64,000 bases of DNA, taken from assembly GCF_025766255.1 (NCBI RefSeq), contig NW_026516673.1, forward strand, positions 1 to 64,000, written 5' to 3'. Shown here piece after piece: positions 43,403-54,578 of the stretch. Numbering within the stretch: the stretch's first letter is position 1; each line of letters begins with the position of its first letter. The notes under the pieces are model-generated. The model was not told where the DNA came from. It searched no databases and worked only from the letters and a program-made list of their open reading frames with translations. This DNA is from Zychaea mexicana. Lineage: Eukaryota; Mucoromycota; Mucoromycetes; Mucorales; Lichtheimiaceae. The position numbers and the translations under genes are program-made.

Positions 43403-44988
43403 ATGGGTGTTCATGGTCTCACCGCACTGTTACGGCGATACGCGCCTAAATCACTACGCACATTACGTACAAACGCATTTTCTGAACAAATCATTGCATT
43501 CGATGCTAGTTGTCACCTCAACAAATTCGTATATGGCGAAGACATTCACCCACACCGGCATATCTACGGCTTTTATTTAATGGCGCGCTATTGCCGTATG
43601 CACAACATTACTCCTGTTTTCGTTTTTGACGGTGCCAATCGAATTGCAGCCAAGCAATTAGAACATGCACGTCGTGAAAAGAATCGTCAGAAAATCCAAC
43701 CCTCACTAGAATACGAGCGTGCAAGATCTGCGCGCTTGGCAAGTTGGACAAACGCGTACCGTGACTTGTCGGATGCAGCAGCAACGCGTGTTCTCGACCA
43801 ACTTCAAGAAGAATATCCAGCAGCAACCACCACCACCACCACTAGCACTGTGTCTGCTATGGACAGTGACGATCAAATTGAACAGCAGCTTGTGCAACTA
43901 GCAACGGATTTAAAGCATGCGCTTGTTGTGGCCGAAGATACCGAAAGATATACTAAAACAGTCCGTGGCCTGTCAGCACGCGAGCATACTCTGATGACTT
44001 CCATGATCCGAGACAGGATAAAAGATACGGAAATTGCGTTGCAAGAGTTGAAAAACGATAACCAGCATATGATGGAATCTCTAGGTAAAATTAAGTACAT
44101 CGCATTCTCGCACTCCGTCTTAGGTTATCTAACGCTTCAACAACAAAGAAAAGCGGTCGATTCGTATCACACAAGCCTTACGAGAGGAGTGTATCGAGTT
44201 TTTGCGGACATTGGGATACATCTGTATGACTTGCGAAAATCATGAAGCAGAGGCTATGTGCTCAGAATTAGCAAGGCGAAAAATGACGACAGCAACAGTG
44301 ACAGAAGGTGCGTGTTTCCCTTAACACTTTACGAGACCGTGTACGTAGTATTGGGAGATATTTGGAGCAAGCTGCTAATCTGTCGTTTCATTAGATACGG
44401 ATGCCCTCGTTTTTGGAGATGCTCCCATATTACGATACTTTTTTGCCCGTAATCGACCAATCCTTGAAATAGACCCGGTTGTAGCGCGGGAACAGCTCAA
44501 CCTTACCAAAGACCAGTTCATTGACTTGTGCATATTATGCGGCACTGATTTTTCTGGCACGATCCAAGGCATCGGGCCTATCAGGGCGCTGGATTTCGTA
44601 CAGCGTTACGGATCTATTGAAAATATACTTCCAAACTTGGAAGGCAAAAAGTACACCCCAGTAGAAACGTTCGATTATAAGCTTGCTCGTCAGGTAGTAG
44701 CGTGGAGAACGGTTAAGCTATGTTGTTTTTGTACTTTATTCTCTTTTGGCTTATTTTCGGGTCTCCGTTTCTCTTCATTTATAGGTCTTCAACAATCTTC
44801 CACCTGTAAACCCTGACGCGATGATATCCCCACCGATAGACGAGGACAAAGTTCGCCGAGTAATTGATCAATACGAGATCGACCCAGACGAAGCAGAAAG
44901 TAAACTACGGATGATACAACTACAAGAAGCAGCCTCCGATACCTTTGGCATTGATCCTTTTGCACAAAATACAGTCAAATTGTTATAA
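43403..44988 (+). CDS. FEN1/XPG-family structure-specific nuclease
   Basis: Four exons (43403-44084, 44149-44307, 44395-44693, 44785-44988) encode 447 residues. The N-terminal XPG block starts MGVHGLTALLRRYAPKSLR with Asp34 in IAFDASCHLNKF, and PVFVFDGANR supplies the next Asp (76). An unusual region of about 100 residues follows, with a poly-Thr tract and predicted helices (TTTTTSTVSAMDSDDQIEQQ, REHTLMTSMIRDRIKDTEIA). The internal block has CENHEAEAMC, the E-x-E pair of FEN1, then VTEDTDALVFGD. The helix-hairpin-helix region is LCILCGTDFSGTIQGIGPIR. All the expected metal-binding acids are present, so the nuclease should be active on branched DNA. It differs from canonical FEN1 by the insert and the lack of a PCNA-binding tail; the C-terminus ends FGIDPFAQNTVKLL. 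A member of the family other than FEN1 itself is likely. Confidence 0.88.
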
Positions 44989-46401
44989 TACTAATAAATA
45001 GCACATTTTTCTTGAGTATATTTTTAATCTATTATGGAGACTTTTGAAACTACAGTATGTTATCGTGACATGGTAATTAACAAGTTCAAGTATTTGAATT
45101 GTTAATCATCGTATTTGATAACTCCAGATTTCTTGATCCATGTCGAGGTGTGGTATGCTATGCTTTCAATAATCGAGTTGCTTGAGCACCAAATGTGGTA
45201 GTTGTCAAGCAAGATGTGCGCTTCAAATATTGGTTTTCTAATCAGTCTTTGGCCAGCGTTTTCCACTCGTTTTTTCGACTACATACGAATGCTCGGTTTT
45301 GGCCAAGTAGTACCTTGGTTAGTAAAGTAAACTACAGTACCAGAAAGATAGACTGACATACAAACCGTTGAGAATATCCTCAACGGAAGTACTGGTAATA
45401 GGGGTCGAATATGGTGGTGGTAGCGATTACTTGATAGGTTGTTTAAGAGATCCTGCAGCAGTTCCTAAAGATAATGCTGACAACTGTGACACGCTATATG
45501 TCACTGGATCATACTCTGGTCGCACACTTATGATGATCTACGTAGCTCATATCAAAAAATTTGCTACAACGGTTCTAAGGTGTTAAATAACATCAGTGTC
45601 AATCTCTCGCATTACTTATTATTCAGTGCTGGGCTTTCCTTGCACGAAAACGATTCGCGGTCTGTGCAGATGAAAACTAAAAATCGATCGCACTAAATGC
45701 ACGAATACTGGACACCTCATCTGGTCAGCAAAATTTCGAACCACTACAAAGTGGATCTCTGTACAAATTTCTGTCGATGTTTAATCGAATTACAGCAGCA
45801 AAGCGACTCGCCAGTTTGTGCATGAAAAACGTCGCGAATGCAAAAAGACTTTTCCAACACAGGTAGGGTCAACACTGTTAAATTTGCCTTTATGATCTGT
45901 CCATGGTTTTTGTGGAAGTACATACTACTCTATTTGCTGTAACAGCTCTTAGTACGGTTCACCAATCCGTGTGCATTCGTAGATAGGCTTGATAGCCGAA
46001 TATATTTTTTATGAAATGAGGAACCATTTATTTGCGATATGAAACGTATCTCCTAAAGGAGGTGTTACATGCTGATGTGCTTATTGATCACGTCGCTCTC
46101 GTATTGGGTGCCTCTAATCGTTGCTTAAGAGGTAGACTTTAAAAGTTACGCGTTCAAGCTCTCTTGCTGTTTTGCTGGACATCGAAGGGCACGTTGCACA
46201 AATTCTAACTAGGAAGCAGCATTCAGTACATTAGACATCTAAAATTTCTAGAACAAACAGCGATTTATTAATGATATTAATAAGGATCATAATTTCAATG
46301 ATATTATATGTAGACAATGTGTATTTTGGTAACTAGTTTCTGAGAATATTATCATGTTGTATCATGGAAAGTAACTAGGCCAGCTGTGTTAATTCCCTTC
46401 T
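44989..46401. other. Convergent intergenic region, no gene seen
   Basis: AT-rich sequence between the 3' ends of the nuclease (+) and chitin deacetylase (-) genes. A 72-codon frame at 45368-45586 has no recognisable content. No repeat partner elsewhere in the window was noticed. Confidence 0.45.
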
Positions 46402-48436
46402 TTAATCCTCGTCCTCATCGTACTCTTCATCCTTATCGTGATCTTTTTCGTGATCGTCATCCTTGTCCTTGTGGTTTTTGTGATCATCAGAGTCATCATC
46501 ATGGTCTTCATCATCATGATCATCATCCTTGTCCTTGTGGTCCTTGTCATCATCAGAGTCTTCATCATCTTCATCATGGTCATGATCATGGTCATGGTCC
46601 TCGTCAGAATCGTGGTGGCCTTCCGAACCCATCTCCCAGTATGGCATGCCTACAGCTGTGCATTCGTGGATAGGTTTGATGCTGAAAGCCTCCTTTAACT
46701 TGGGGAGCCACTTTTCGGCCATACCAATGGTGACTTCGTTCAATTCATGCTGAAGACCAATGTGTCCGTGTGTTTCGTTACCAGCCATACGCTCGTCGAT
46801 CCATTGACTGAAATAGCCATCCACGGTTTCGGGTTCGAGCTGACCTTTGTTCGTCATAGAAGGTAAATTCCAATCGTTCGAGTCCCGGCTCCAGAGTACG
46901 GTGGTAAGGCCCATCTGGTGTGCAATAGCACGAACACGGTCATCGACATCGCCGAAAGGTGCTAAAAGATCATTGAGTTATGTGAGACTTCACGTTTACC
47001 AAAGGTTAAAAAGGAAAATAATAGAGAAACAAACACTTACGACGCCAGCATTTTGAAGTCGCTCCAGTTGCTTCCTTGACGGCACGAAGAGCCCAATAGA
47101 GCTCAGCAACGACCTCCTCGTCTTTTAAGGTCGTCATTGCAACGTGAGACCAGGTATGCAGGCACAAGTGATGACCAGCATCAAAAGCGCGCTTAGCAGC
47201 TTCGGGATATGTGACAACGTTCGAACCGACATCTAATTGTCATAAAATATATTTTGCGTATTAGTCATGGAATTCAGAAAAATAATGGATATGCAACAAT
47301 ATCCAAGTTTGAAAATATCTTACAGAACAGAGTAGCTCTGGTGCCTTGCTCAGCCAAAAAGTCGTACAAGTAGGGTTCAGCGAACTCATCAATTCCATCT
47401 GGACTGTTGGCTACGACGTCTTTTCTGGGGTTCAACGGACCATCATCAAAAGTCTATATGAAACAGAAGAAAAGAAAGAAGAAATGGGTATGAACGGTCG
47501 GATAGAATTCAAACAGTTAACAAAAAGTTAGTTGCTTACCAAACCCCAATCACCGGGTTCGTTGCAGATATGGGCATCCTCTGGAATATACTGGGCCTTG
47601 GGCTTGACGCAGCCAGTTGCGCTCCACCAGCAGTACTCATCGTCACCAACGTCGTAGCTCTTCATATCCAAATCCCCAGTGCCCTTGTCAGCAGTGCGGA
47701 CAGGCGCCTTTGGAACCTTGTCCCAGTTGATTGCTGCAATAGCTGCTTGCACTTCTTCATGGTCACCAGAAGGCGTCTTCCAGGTATCAGGGTAGCTTTC
47801 AATCTTGAATTTGACTGTGCCACGCTCGATGGGACCGGTGGGTGTCTGCTCCTTGGGCGTGAAATCGGGCTCATTGAATACAGGCATATAGTGAGGAGAT
47901 GAAACTGGCAAAATATCGCGCGTGGATGACGGATCATTTGTTGGCGTAGGGAATGAAGGTGTACTGTATATGTATGAACCTGTGGATGATGGCGACGATG
48001 GATTTTCTGCGCCATCGCTAGCAGTGGTGGGCTCTGCAGGGCTTGATTCTACAGGCGCTGTTGTCGTTGGAGGTTCTGTTTGTGTAGGTTCAGAGGGCCA
48101 GCTTGATGTGAGGGCGGGACCAGATCCAGGAGCGCTGTTGCTTCCAGATGGCTTGGGTCGTGGGATAGTAGGAGGACAGCCATCATCTTCATCTTCTTCT
48201 TCTTCGTCGTCCTCGTCATCGTCGTCCTCGTCCTCACCCTCCTCTGGGAATTCATCATAGATCGGGCAAACCTTAGTTGTGGGTTTGCCGTGGATGACTG
48301 TTGTGACTACAGTGGCATCAGGGATATCGAGTGCAGATGTTGAAGAGGGGTCCTGGCCTGGGGCAGAGAGAGGGGAACCAGTGACGGCCAGCGCCATGGA
48401 GATCGCAACAACAACACCGGTTTGCAAGAAACGCAT
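46402..48436 (-). CDS. Secreted chitin deacetylase (CE4 polysaccharide deacetylase) with charged tail
   Basis: Four exons (48436-47540, 47453-47324, 47232-47041, 46961-46402) join in frame to 592 residues. After a signal peptide (MRFLQTGVVVAISMALAVTG) come an acidic Asp/Glu run and a Ser/Pro/Thr-rich stalk likely to be O-mannosylated. The CE4 (NodB) domain carries TFDDGP, GTRATLFYVGSNVVTYP, HLCLHTWSHVAMTTL (metal His pair), CWRPPFGDVDDRVRAIAHQM and LWSRDSNDW, then HGHIGLQHELNE. All five motifs are recognisable, so it should convert chitin to chitosan in the cell wall, a dominant polymer in Mucorales. The C-terminus has no GPI signal but a 70-residue Asp/His/Lys-rich tail encoded by GATGA/CATGA-like repeats (46405-46615). 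Confidence 0.95.
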
Positions 48437-48845
48437 GATGTATGAGGGAGAAAATATGTATGATAGATATGTGTGGTGTTAGTTCGCTAAAGCAGCGCAA
48501 CGATGGTGTGTTTATATATGGAGGGAAGGGAGCGCCTTGTTATTGTTACGTATCAGACCATGTTGTTGAAATTGTCTTGGATGTGCAAACCGACAAAGTT
48601 TATACCGGCCCTCGCTCCTGTAATGTTCCTTGACAGCAACATGCATTTGGGGGATGTGAGACAAAAGTACAAACAGCTCTTTTTTATTTATTTTACCGGC
48701 ATTCTATGTGAAGTGATAATGAAAAGGGGGAATATATTTTACAGATGTTGGCGTGCGTGTTGCTTTGTGTGTGTGTGTGTGTGTGTGTGCGCGGGAAAAA
48801 AAAACAAGGTAAATAATATACAATTCAATTATCTGCTGTTTGCTG
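48437..48845. other. Chitin deacetylase upstream region
   Basis: About 400 bp between the deacetylase ATG and the 3' end of the CX9C gene. It contains the deacetylase promoter and a (TG)12 run at 48765-48789. No gene is seen. Confidence 0.5.
48765..48789. repeat. (TG)n microsatellite
   Basis: Twelve TG dinucleotides in non-coding DNA just past the end of the CX9C gene. Confidence 0.95.
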
Positions 48846-49529
48846 CTATGCGGAAGAATCTTGAGCTTTGTTTTCTTGCGAAAGAAGGACAGCGTCGCGG
48901 AAGATCTTGGAGTCCTGCTCCGGCGTATTCTCTGGGCCTCGATAGTTGGCAGTTTTCAGGAATTCCTATTCGCTCGCGAATTTCAGTTTGATTCCCCAGA
49001 TCCAACGAGCAAACTGTTTGTTCTGTGCACACACAAAAGACTAAAATGCAAATATCGTGGCATTTACCTTTTGCTTTTTGTAACAATCCCAGAATTTCTG
49101 TTTTTGGTGTTCACACATCTTTGCTTTATCCCACCAGCTGCCATCCTTGAAGCACGTCAAAAGCTCCGAGTGCAGGTCGGCACAGTTATCTAACGCTGCT
49201 TCATGGATTTCCTTTTTCTGGTCCATGAAGTCTCGTACAACCCACATTACATTCTGTTTCTGTGGTGACTCTACTGTCTTTTTTTGTTCTTCACTCGCAA
49301 ACGGATTCTTTGATCGTTCGTGAAAGTTAAATGTCGAAGTTGGTTTGCTGCTGTCATTTGTTTTTTCCGATGTTGTTGATGTTGCCGGTGCTGCCTCTTC
49401 AACAGGAGTGGGCGTTGCTTTGTTTGGATCGTATTGTGGCTGGTTTTCGGAAAGGTAATTTTCCAAATCTTTGTCTTTGACGTACGATTCGACGAAATCG
49501 CGTGCTGTTCCTGACGATCGATCGGTCAT
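48846..49529 (-). CDS. Twin CX9C (CHCH-like) protein
   Basis: Two exons (49529-49068 and 48965-48846) give 193 residues. The N-terminal half is polar and low in complexity. The C-terminal half holds CADLHSELLTC and CEHQKQKFWDC, two CX9C motifs sixteen residues apart, which form the helical hairpin of proteins imported to the mitochondrial intermembrane space by Mia40. It ends NTPEQDSKIFRDAVLLSQEN and a short tail. The specific family (a respiratory-complex assembly factor, MICOS-like or other) is not identifiable here. The N-terminus has no clear presequence, as is normal for Mia40 substrates. The spacing between motifs is slightly longer than in the smallest family members. Confidence 0.7.
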
Positions 49530-50266
49530 TGGTGTATGTTTACAAGGCAGCTTTTTGGTCCGCTTTGCTCCAGGTAGTCTTTTTTATTGGTGTGTTGATG
49601 TCGTATCAACTCCGATAATTGCTGATTGAGTGTTCCTATGCTTAGTACGGTGTCAGGAAACTTTCGTTCTCACATGAGACACGAAAAAGCAGCAAGTTGC
49701 TGAGACTTACGTTCAGCTCCATCGATCTATGGCTCGCCAATACGTGTAGCTTTTGTAGTACTGCAGGTAGCTGTATGACTGCTATACCTTGTACTGATAG
49801 CCGTTCATTTTTAAAGAAAGAGTTCCTAGTAACCAGCTACGAGTTTTCATGAACAACATGCGTTCTTATTGTGTACATCAGCTGGCAAGCAATGACTAAA
49901 CGTACGTAATAGATAACATAGCTCAAGAGGTATCAACCGCCCAACTTTCAATAAATGAAGCAAAGCGTAGCACTTTTTTTCTTGACATGCATCACATTTT
50001 GAAGCTAATATCAATTCGTTGTTTATGGCATACACTAAATTTAGCATATTGAACAATCGAAATGGGTCATATGAGTATATTTTCTTCAAACAAATGCTCA
50101 GGTTGACTCCCGTGTATGGGCATCTGCGCCATATGCGAGAGATCGAGGGAGAACTTGACAGGTTCTATGGCTAAAATACTAACTGTTTTTATGGAGGCTG
50201 AGAGGGCTTCTCATTCTTTAATCTATACTACAAGTAAAATGAAAGGATGCATCATAGATGGGGAAA
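49530..50266. other. Intergenic, no gene seen
   Basis: Holds the CX9C gene promoter on the left and the 3' region of the Mhr1-like gene on the right. A minus-strand frame of 80 codons at 49847-50089 has no recognisable content. Confidence 0.45.
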
Positions 50267-50893
50267 TTATGCGGAAGAGTTGGCAGAAACGAAGCGGTTG
50301 TTCTTCAATTCTAATTGACCGTGTTCGAGGAAGGCTGGCCACTCGTGATCATCGCCCTTCATCTCCAAAAATCGAGGCTGTTCCCACAAAGCTGATAACT
50401 TGGTCTCGCCGTTGAAATGCTTAGGAGCGACAGATTCAAGGGCTTCGCGCAAAGAGACGACTGATTTTTCGACCAAATCCTTTTCATCAACAGTTCGCAT
50501 TCGTTTGGGTCTGGCAAGGTGTTCTGGTGACGTTTTGAATTCGAGTTGTCGCACCTGCGAGCGTTGTAACAGGGCGTCCGAAACAGCTTGTGCAGACTGA
50601 AGTGTGTTGAACCCAGTAATGGCGACTAGAGGGCGCCAGTGATCTTTTCGCAAACGAGGTGGGCGCAAGACAGTGTCGAGTTGGCGTAATGAGCGGTTCT
50701 AGTAACACAGTGGTGGAGCGAGTTTGACATTTCAGTTATCATTGTCACATGTTTATTTTTGAGCAAGTTGTCGAAGGTTCGGTGGTTATTATCGGTTTAA
50801 TCGTAATGCAATTGTTACCTGAGTCCATTGCCGCATGCTTACAATGACCTGGTTGGTTTGAATGTGTCGAAATAAATATACGCTGTGGGACAT
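50267..50893 (-). CDS. MHR1: Mitochondrial recombination/ribosomal protein Mhr1 (mL67)
   Basis: Two exons (50893-50819 and 50698-50267) encode 168 residues. It begins MSHSVYLFRHIQTNQVIVSM, the typical family start, and continues LRPPRLRKDHWRPLVAITGF after the splice. A C-terminal half with EKSVVSLREALESV follows. In yeast, Mhr1 is a structural protein of the large mitoribosomal subunit and promotes homologous pairing of mitochondrial DNA. Length is close to the short fungal members. It is transcribed divergently from NOT2, with 192 bp between the start codons. Confidence 0.88.
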
Positions 50894-51085
50894 GGTGGTG
50901 GTGTGAATAGTCGAGTTGTTGCGGGTTTCCAGAAAAAAAAAGTGCCCTTTCAGCGAAAACAAACTCGTCGGCACTGGCTGTTGTGACTTCAAAAACGGCG
51001 ACAACTACCTCACTAGCTTACTTCACACACCACCACAAAAACCAGCGCTTTTTTGTTTAAAAGTCTTTTTTTTTAACATAGAACA
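50894..51085. promoter_or_regulatory. Bidirectional promoter of MHR1 and NOT2
   Basis: A 192-bp gap between two opposed ATG codons must hold both promoters. It includes a T-rich tract at 51050-51076 just before the NOT2 start and CACCACC repeats on both sides. No TATA box is obvious. Confidence 0.55.
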
Positions 51086-52921
51086 ATGTATCGTCCTAGC
51101 ACCGGCATTGATTTAAACGACTTTCCAGCGTTGGGCACGCCGGCATCCAGTAATCGAGGAACACCCACGGGCTCTCTTCCACCGCAACCACCGTCTTCAT
51201 CCTTGTTGCCGTCGAATCGATTCGCGAATTACCCATCCACACCGTCAAATTCAAATCACGTTCAAGACGCCTTCTTGGGCACTGGTGCTGGTGCTGCTGG
51301 TGCCAGCAACAATGTATCAGACTTTGGTACTGTCACCAGCTCATCCCCGCTCGGTTCTTATCAACCTGTACATAGCGGCGGTGCAGCAGCTTTCGCCGGT
51401 CATGCGAACGATCATCAGTTAGCAACAGCTCGAGGCCTTGCACCAAGAACGTTCTCAATGGATGATTTCCCTGCATTGCGAAGTTCAGCAACAACAGCAG
51501 GAGGTGCTGCTGCACCACCATTTGGCAGTGATTTGGCCAATTCAGCTATAAACTCCAAAGCCGAGCCATGGGACTATGCCGGTGCACGAGAAACGATGCC
51601 GAATAATCTAAACAGTAAGCAATAGCAGAAAGCAGAAAGCAGAAAGCAGAAAAAATTACTTTTTCTCCTCAATCATTCTAATTGTGTTGTAACAATCACG
51701 TACTCTATGACGGCCGTGTACTATCTAGGCAGTAAGCAATATGGTGCAGCGGCAGCGGCAGCCGGTGTAAAAGGTGACATGCTGGCATCATCTCAATGGG
51801 TAAGTTCCGCAAAGAAATATATTTACATGTATCTCCTTTACCCCAGATGGACAGATTTAGTTAATAAACATGTTTTATATACAATATGGAAATATAGTTA
51901 CAAGCGCGTGGCGAATCTGCAGCACCACCACAATCGCACGTACCACCAAGTTCACGGAAGCCAGTGGGGTCAACACCATTAGGCAGAGATCAAGAAGGAA
52001 CGCCAAAAGGCACATCAGCAAGCAGTGACGGCAAGGCAGCGGATTCCTACGGTCTATTAGGGCTTTTAGGAGTAATAAGGATGACGGATCCTGACCGGAG
52101 CATGCTTGCACTTGGAAGCGATTTGACGACCCTTGGCCTGGATCTGAACACGGCTGAGTAAGTTGTCGTTACTACCGAAAAACGATTTCATCTACAATCC
52201 CGGAAATTTCATGTTGACAAAATGTTGATGATGGTTATAGTTCCATATATTCCACATTCATCTCACCATGGTCAGATACGCAAACACCACCGGGTCTGAA
52301 CGTCGAGCCAGGCTATTATCTGCCGCCATGTTATCGAACGGTACAAGCAACGCCTCCTGCCCATCAGCGTATGCGGACGTTTTCGGACGAAATCCTGTTT
52401 TACGTATTTTACTCGATGCCAAAGGATGTCGCTCAGGAAGCAGCAGCTCAGGAGCTGTAAGCGTTTCTTATCTTGTATGCACACATACCATGCTAGGATA
52501 TTAAGTAATTACTATTATGATTAGCTACGCACGGAATTGGCGATACCACAAGGAATACGGTATGTGGCTGACAAAGGAAGCAGACGAGAACGGTCGACCT
52601 GTTCAGGGCTTCCGACGGACGTCACCAAGTCCAGTAGATCGAGGAGTATACGTAATCTTTGATCCTACGACGTGGCAAAAGGTTAAGCAGGAATGGACTC
52701 TGCCGTGGGATGCACTTGAAGATCGACAGCAGCAGCAGCCTCAACAGCAACCGCCACAACAACAACAACAACAACAGCAGCAACAAGCACCTTCTCAAGG
52801 CTCTTCATCACAGCCATCACGGCCGCAGCAGCAGCAGCAGCCACAGCAGCCTGGGATGAACATGGCAAATCCACCAGCGGGCATTTCTCCAGGTCTTGCA
52901 AGCAGAGGTGTAATGATATAG
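51086..52921 (+). CDS. NOT2: CCR4-NOT complex subunit 2 (Not2/Cdc36)
   Basis: Five exons (51086-51614, 51729-51799, 51898-52157, 52241-52456, 52525-52921) give 490 residues. The N-terminal part has two DDFPALR/NDFPALG-type motifs (residues ~10 and ~130) within Ser/Ala-rich sequence. The NOT box follows: DPDRSMLALGSDLTTLGLDL, SIYSTFISPWSD, DEILFYVFYSMPKDVAQEAA, YARNWRYHKEYGMWLT and GVYVIFDPTTWQKVKQEWTL. It binds Not1 and Not3/5 in the cytoplasmic deadenylase complex that starts mRNA decay. A Gln-rich tail (52725-52860) ends the protein, beyond the point where animal CNOT2 usually stops. The NOT2 box is intact. Confidence 0.95.
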
Positions 52922-53328
52922 AAAAAGACCTGTGTTGTTTGTTCACTCTGTTTGCCTGTCTCTTTGTTCTTTTTCTCTCCCCTTTTAACTCTACTCTTCA
53001 CCCCCACAAACGCACACGCCTTTTTTTACGTCTCATACTTCTCCCTCCCCACCATGCGCATTATCCTCCCTTCTTTTAATTGATGAGTTAGTCTAAAAAA
53101 AAAGAGAATGGATACATCGTTTTTCTAGTTGCGTTTTCACTTACTGCTACAAAGAAACGTTGGCTGAACACAAGGGTTGTCAAATTCTTTCTCGCATAGT
53201 TCATGGCAACGTATCAAATCTGCAGATAGTAGAAGGGTCAAGCTACTCGGAACCCATTTTTTTCTTCTTCAGCTCGCAGCACGCCGGAACTCTGAACGTG
53301 TTGACTTTCTTTACACACACTTTAAACC
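52922..53328. other. Intergenic between NOT2 and the Yvh1-like gene
   Basis: NOT2 3' region, pyrimidine-rich, followed by the promoter of the phosphatase gene (TCTTTACACACACTTTAAACC before its ATG). No gene is seen. Confidence 0.5.
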
Positions 53329-54578
53329 ATGGCGGGTCAGCAACATATGCACGAGATCGCACCTCGACTGTTTGTCGGCAGTCAGGCAGCGGGGTATTCG
53401 ATCGACTTACTAAAAGAACATGGCATTACACATATTTTATCCCTTGGCGATTTCGATTCTACACATGACCATATTATTTACAAGGTAGATCACTTTCAAA
53501 CGTTTAGATCATTGGGAAAGAAAGAGGCCAAGGGATACCGATCTGTCAATCATTCTATCTAACTATTTTGTTTCCTTGATTCGACAAGAACATTCGAATA
53601 CTCGATCTCGCAGAAGAAAATTTGCTTCAGTATCTTGACGACACGTACGACTTTATACACAGTGCTTATGAAAACAATGGTAAAATCCTTGTACACTGTG
53701 AAGCAGGCATGTCACGAAGTGTGGCGGTGATGATGGCATATCTTATGCGCACACAAAATTTGGCGCCAAAAGCTGCACTGGATATCATTAAAGACGAGCG
53801 AAACTTTGTTCAACCCAATGAAGGATTTATGGATCAATTGGAGCTATACCAGATACTTCAATACAAAGTCGACACAAATCATGCCGCGTACAGAAGATTT
53901 TTGGTGGCAAGCATGGCTAGAGAACAGCAAGGTACAAGGAACTAGAGATGTGCTTTTTTCTTGATTTTGGCTTGAAGAAAATAAGCTAATCAAAGAGGAT
54001 TTAATTTTATAGATACCGGGTATATCGCCAATCTTTCATTGACGCCAAACCCAGTACCAGACAGCCAGTCTCAGCTCATTGTTCGATGTAAAAAATGCAG
54101 GTTCGTCATCACTTGGTTGACTGTAAAGAGAGAGTGTGGACACTGATGAAAAAGATTATCCTGCTTGCTTTTATTGCTACTGCTTAGATACGTTTTGGTG
54201 AACAAAGAACATATTTTGGATCATCAGCCGGGAAAAGGACAACAGGCCTTTGCATATACCAAGAGAAATGCCGATCTTAATATCACATCCGCCGCTGTAA
54301 CCCCAACCGCTCATCATCAGCAGCAGCAAATGCTTAATCCACTGCTCGCTTCATTAGGCGCAGCCAACAATAACTGCTCGTCGTATTTCATCGAACCCAT
54401 GGAATGGACTGCTGTCTTGCAGGACGGACATATTGAAGGTCGGATCGATTGTCCAAAATGTATGGCTAAACTGGGCCAGTACAACTGGTCTGGTGCACAA
54501 TGCTCCTGTGGTCGATGGATCACGCCTGCATTCATGTTGCATCGTAAACAAGTGGACGAGATCAAACGTCGGCGCTAG
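53329..54578 (+). CDS. YVH1: Dual-specificity phosphatase, Yvh1/DUSP12 type
   Basis: Four exons (53329-53484, 53589-53931, 54013-54100, 54188-54578) give 325 residues. The N-terminal phosphatase fold (HEIAPRLFVGSQAAGYSIDL, HGITHILSLGD) carries the active site VHCEAGMSRSVAVMMAY with Cys and Arg in place. The C-terminal half has the zinc-binding pattern of Yvh1: CKKC (after LIV), then IDCPKCMAKLGQYNWSGAQC and SCGRWITPAFMLHR. Yvh1 releases Mrt4 during late assembly of the 60S ribosome; its zinc domain does that work. The start has a good CCATGG context. The Gln and Asn runs between the zinc halves are the only unusual feature. Confidence 0.95.

Noticed and set aside
44085..44123. A 39-nt intron in the XPG-family gene ending at TTAG
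   Set aside because: It is too short, and splicing it keeps a frame that does not match the family; the 64-nt intron to 44148 gives the expected EKRSIRITQALREE sequence.
45725..45745. TTTCGAACC as a possible tRNA B box
   Set aside because: There is no A box or cloverleaf around it on either strand.
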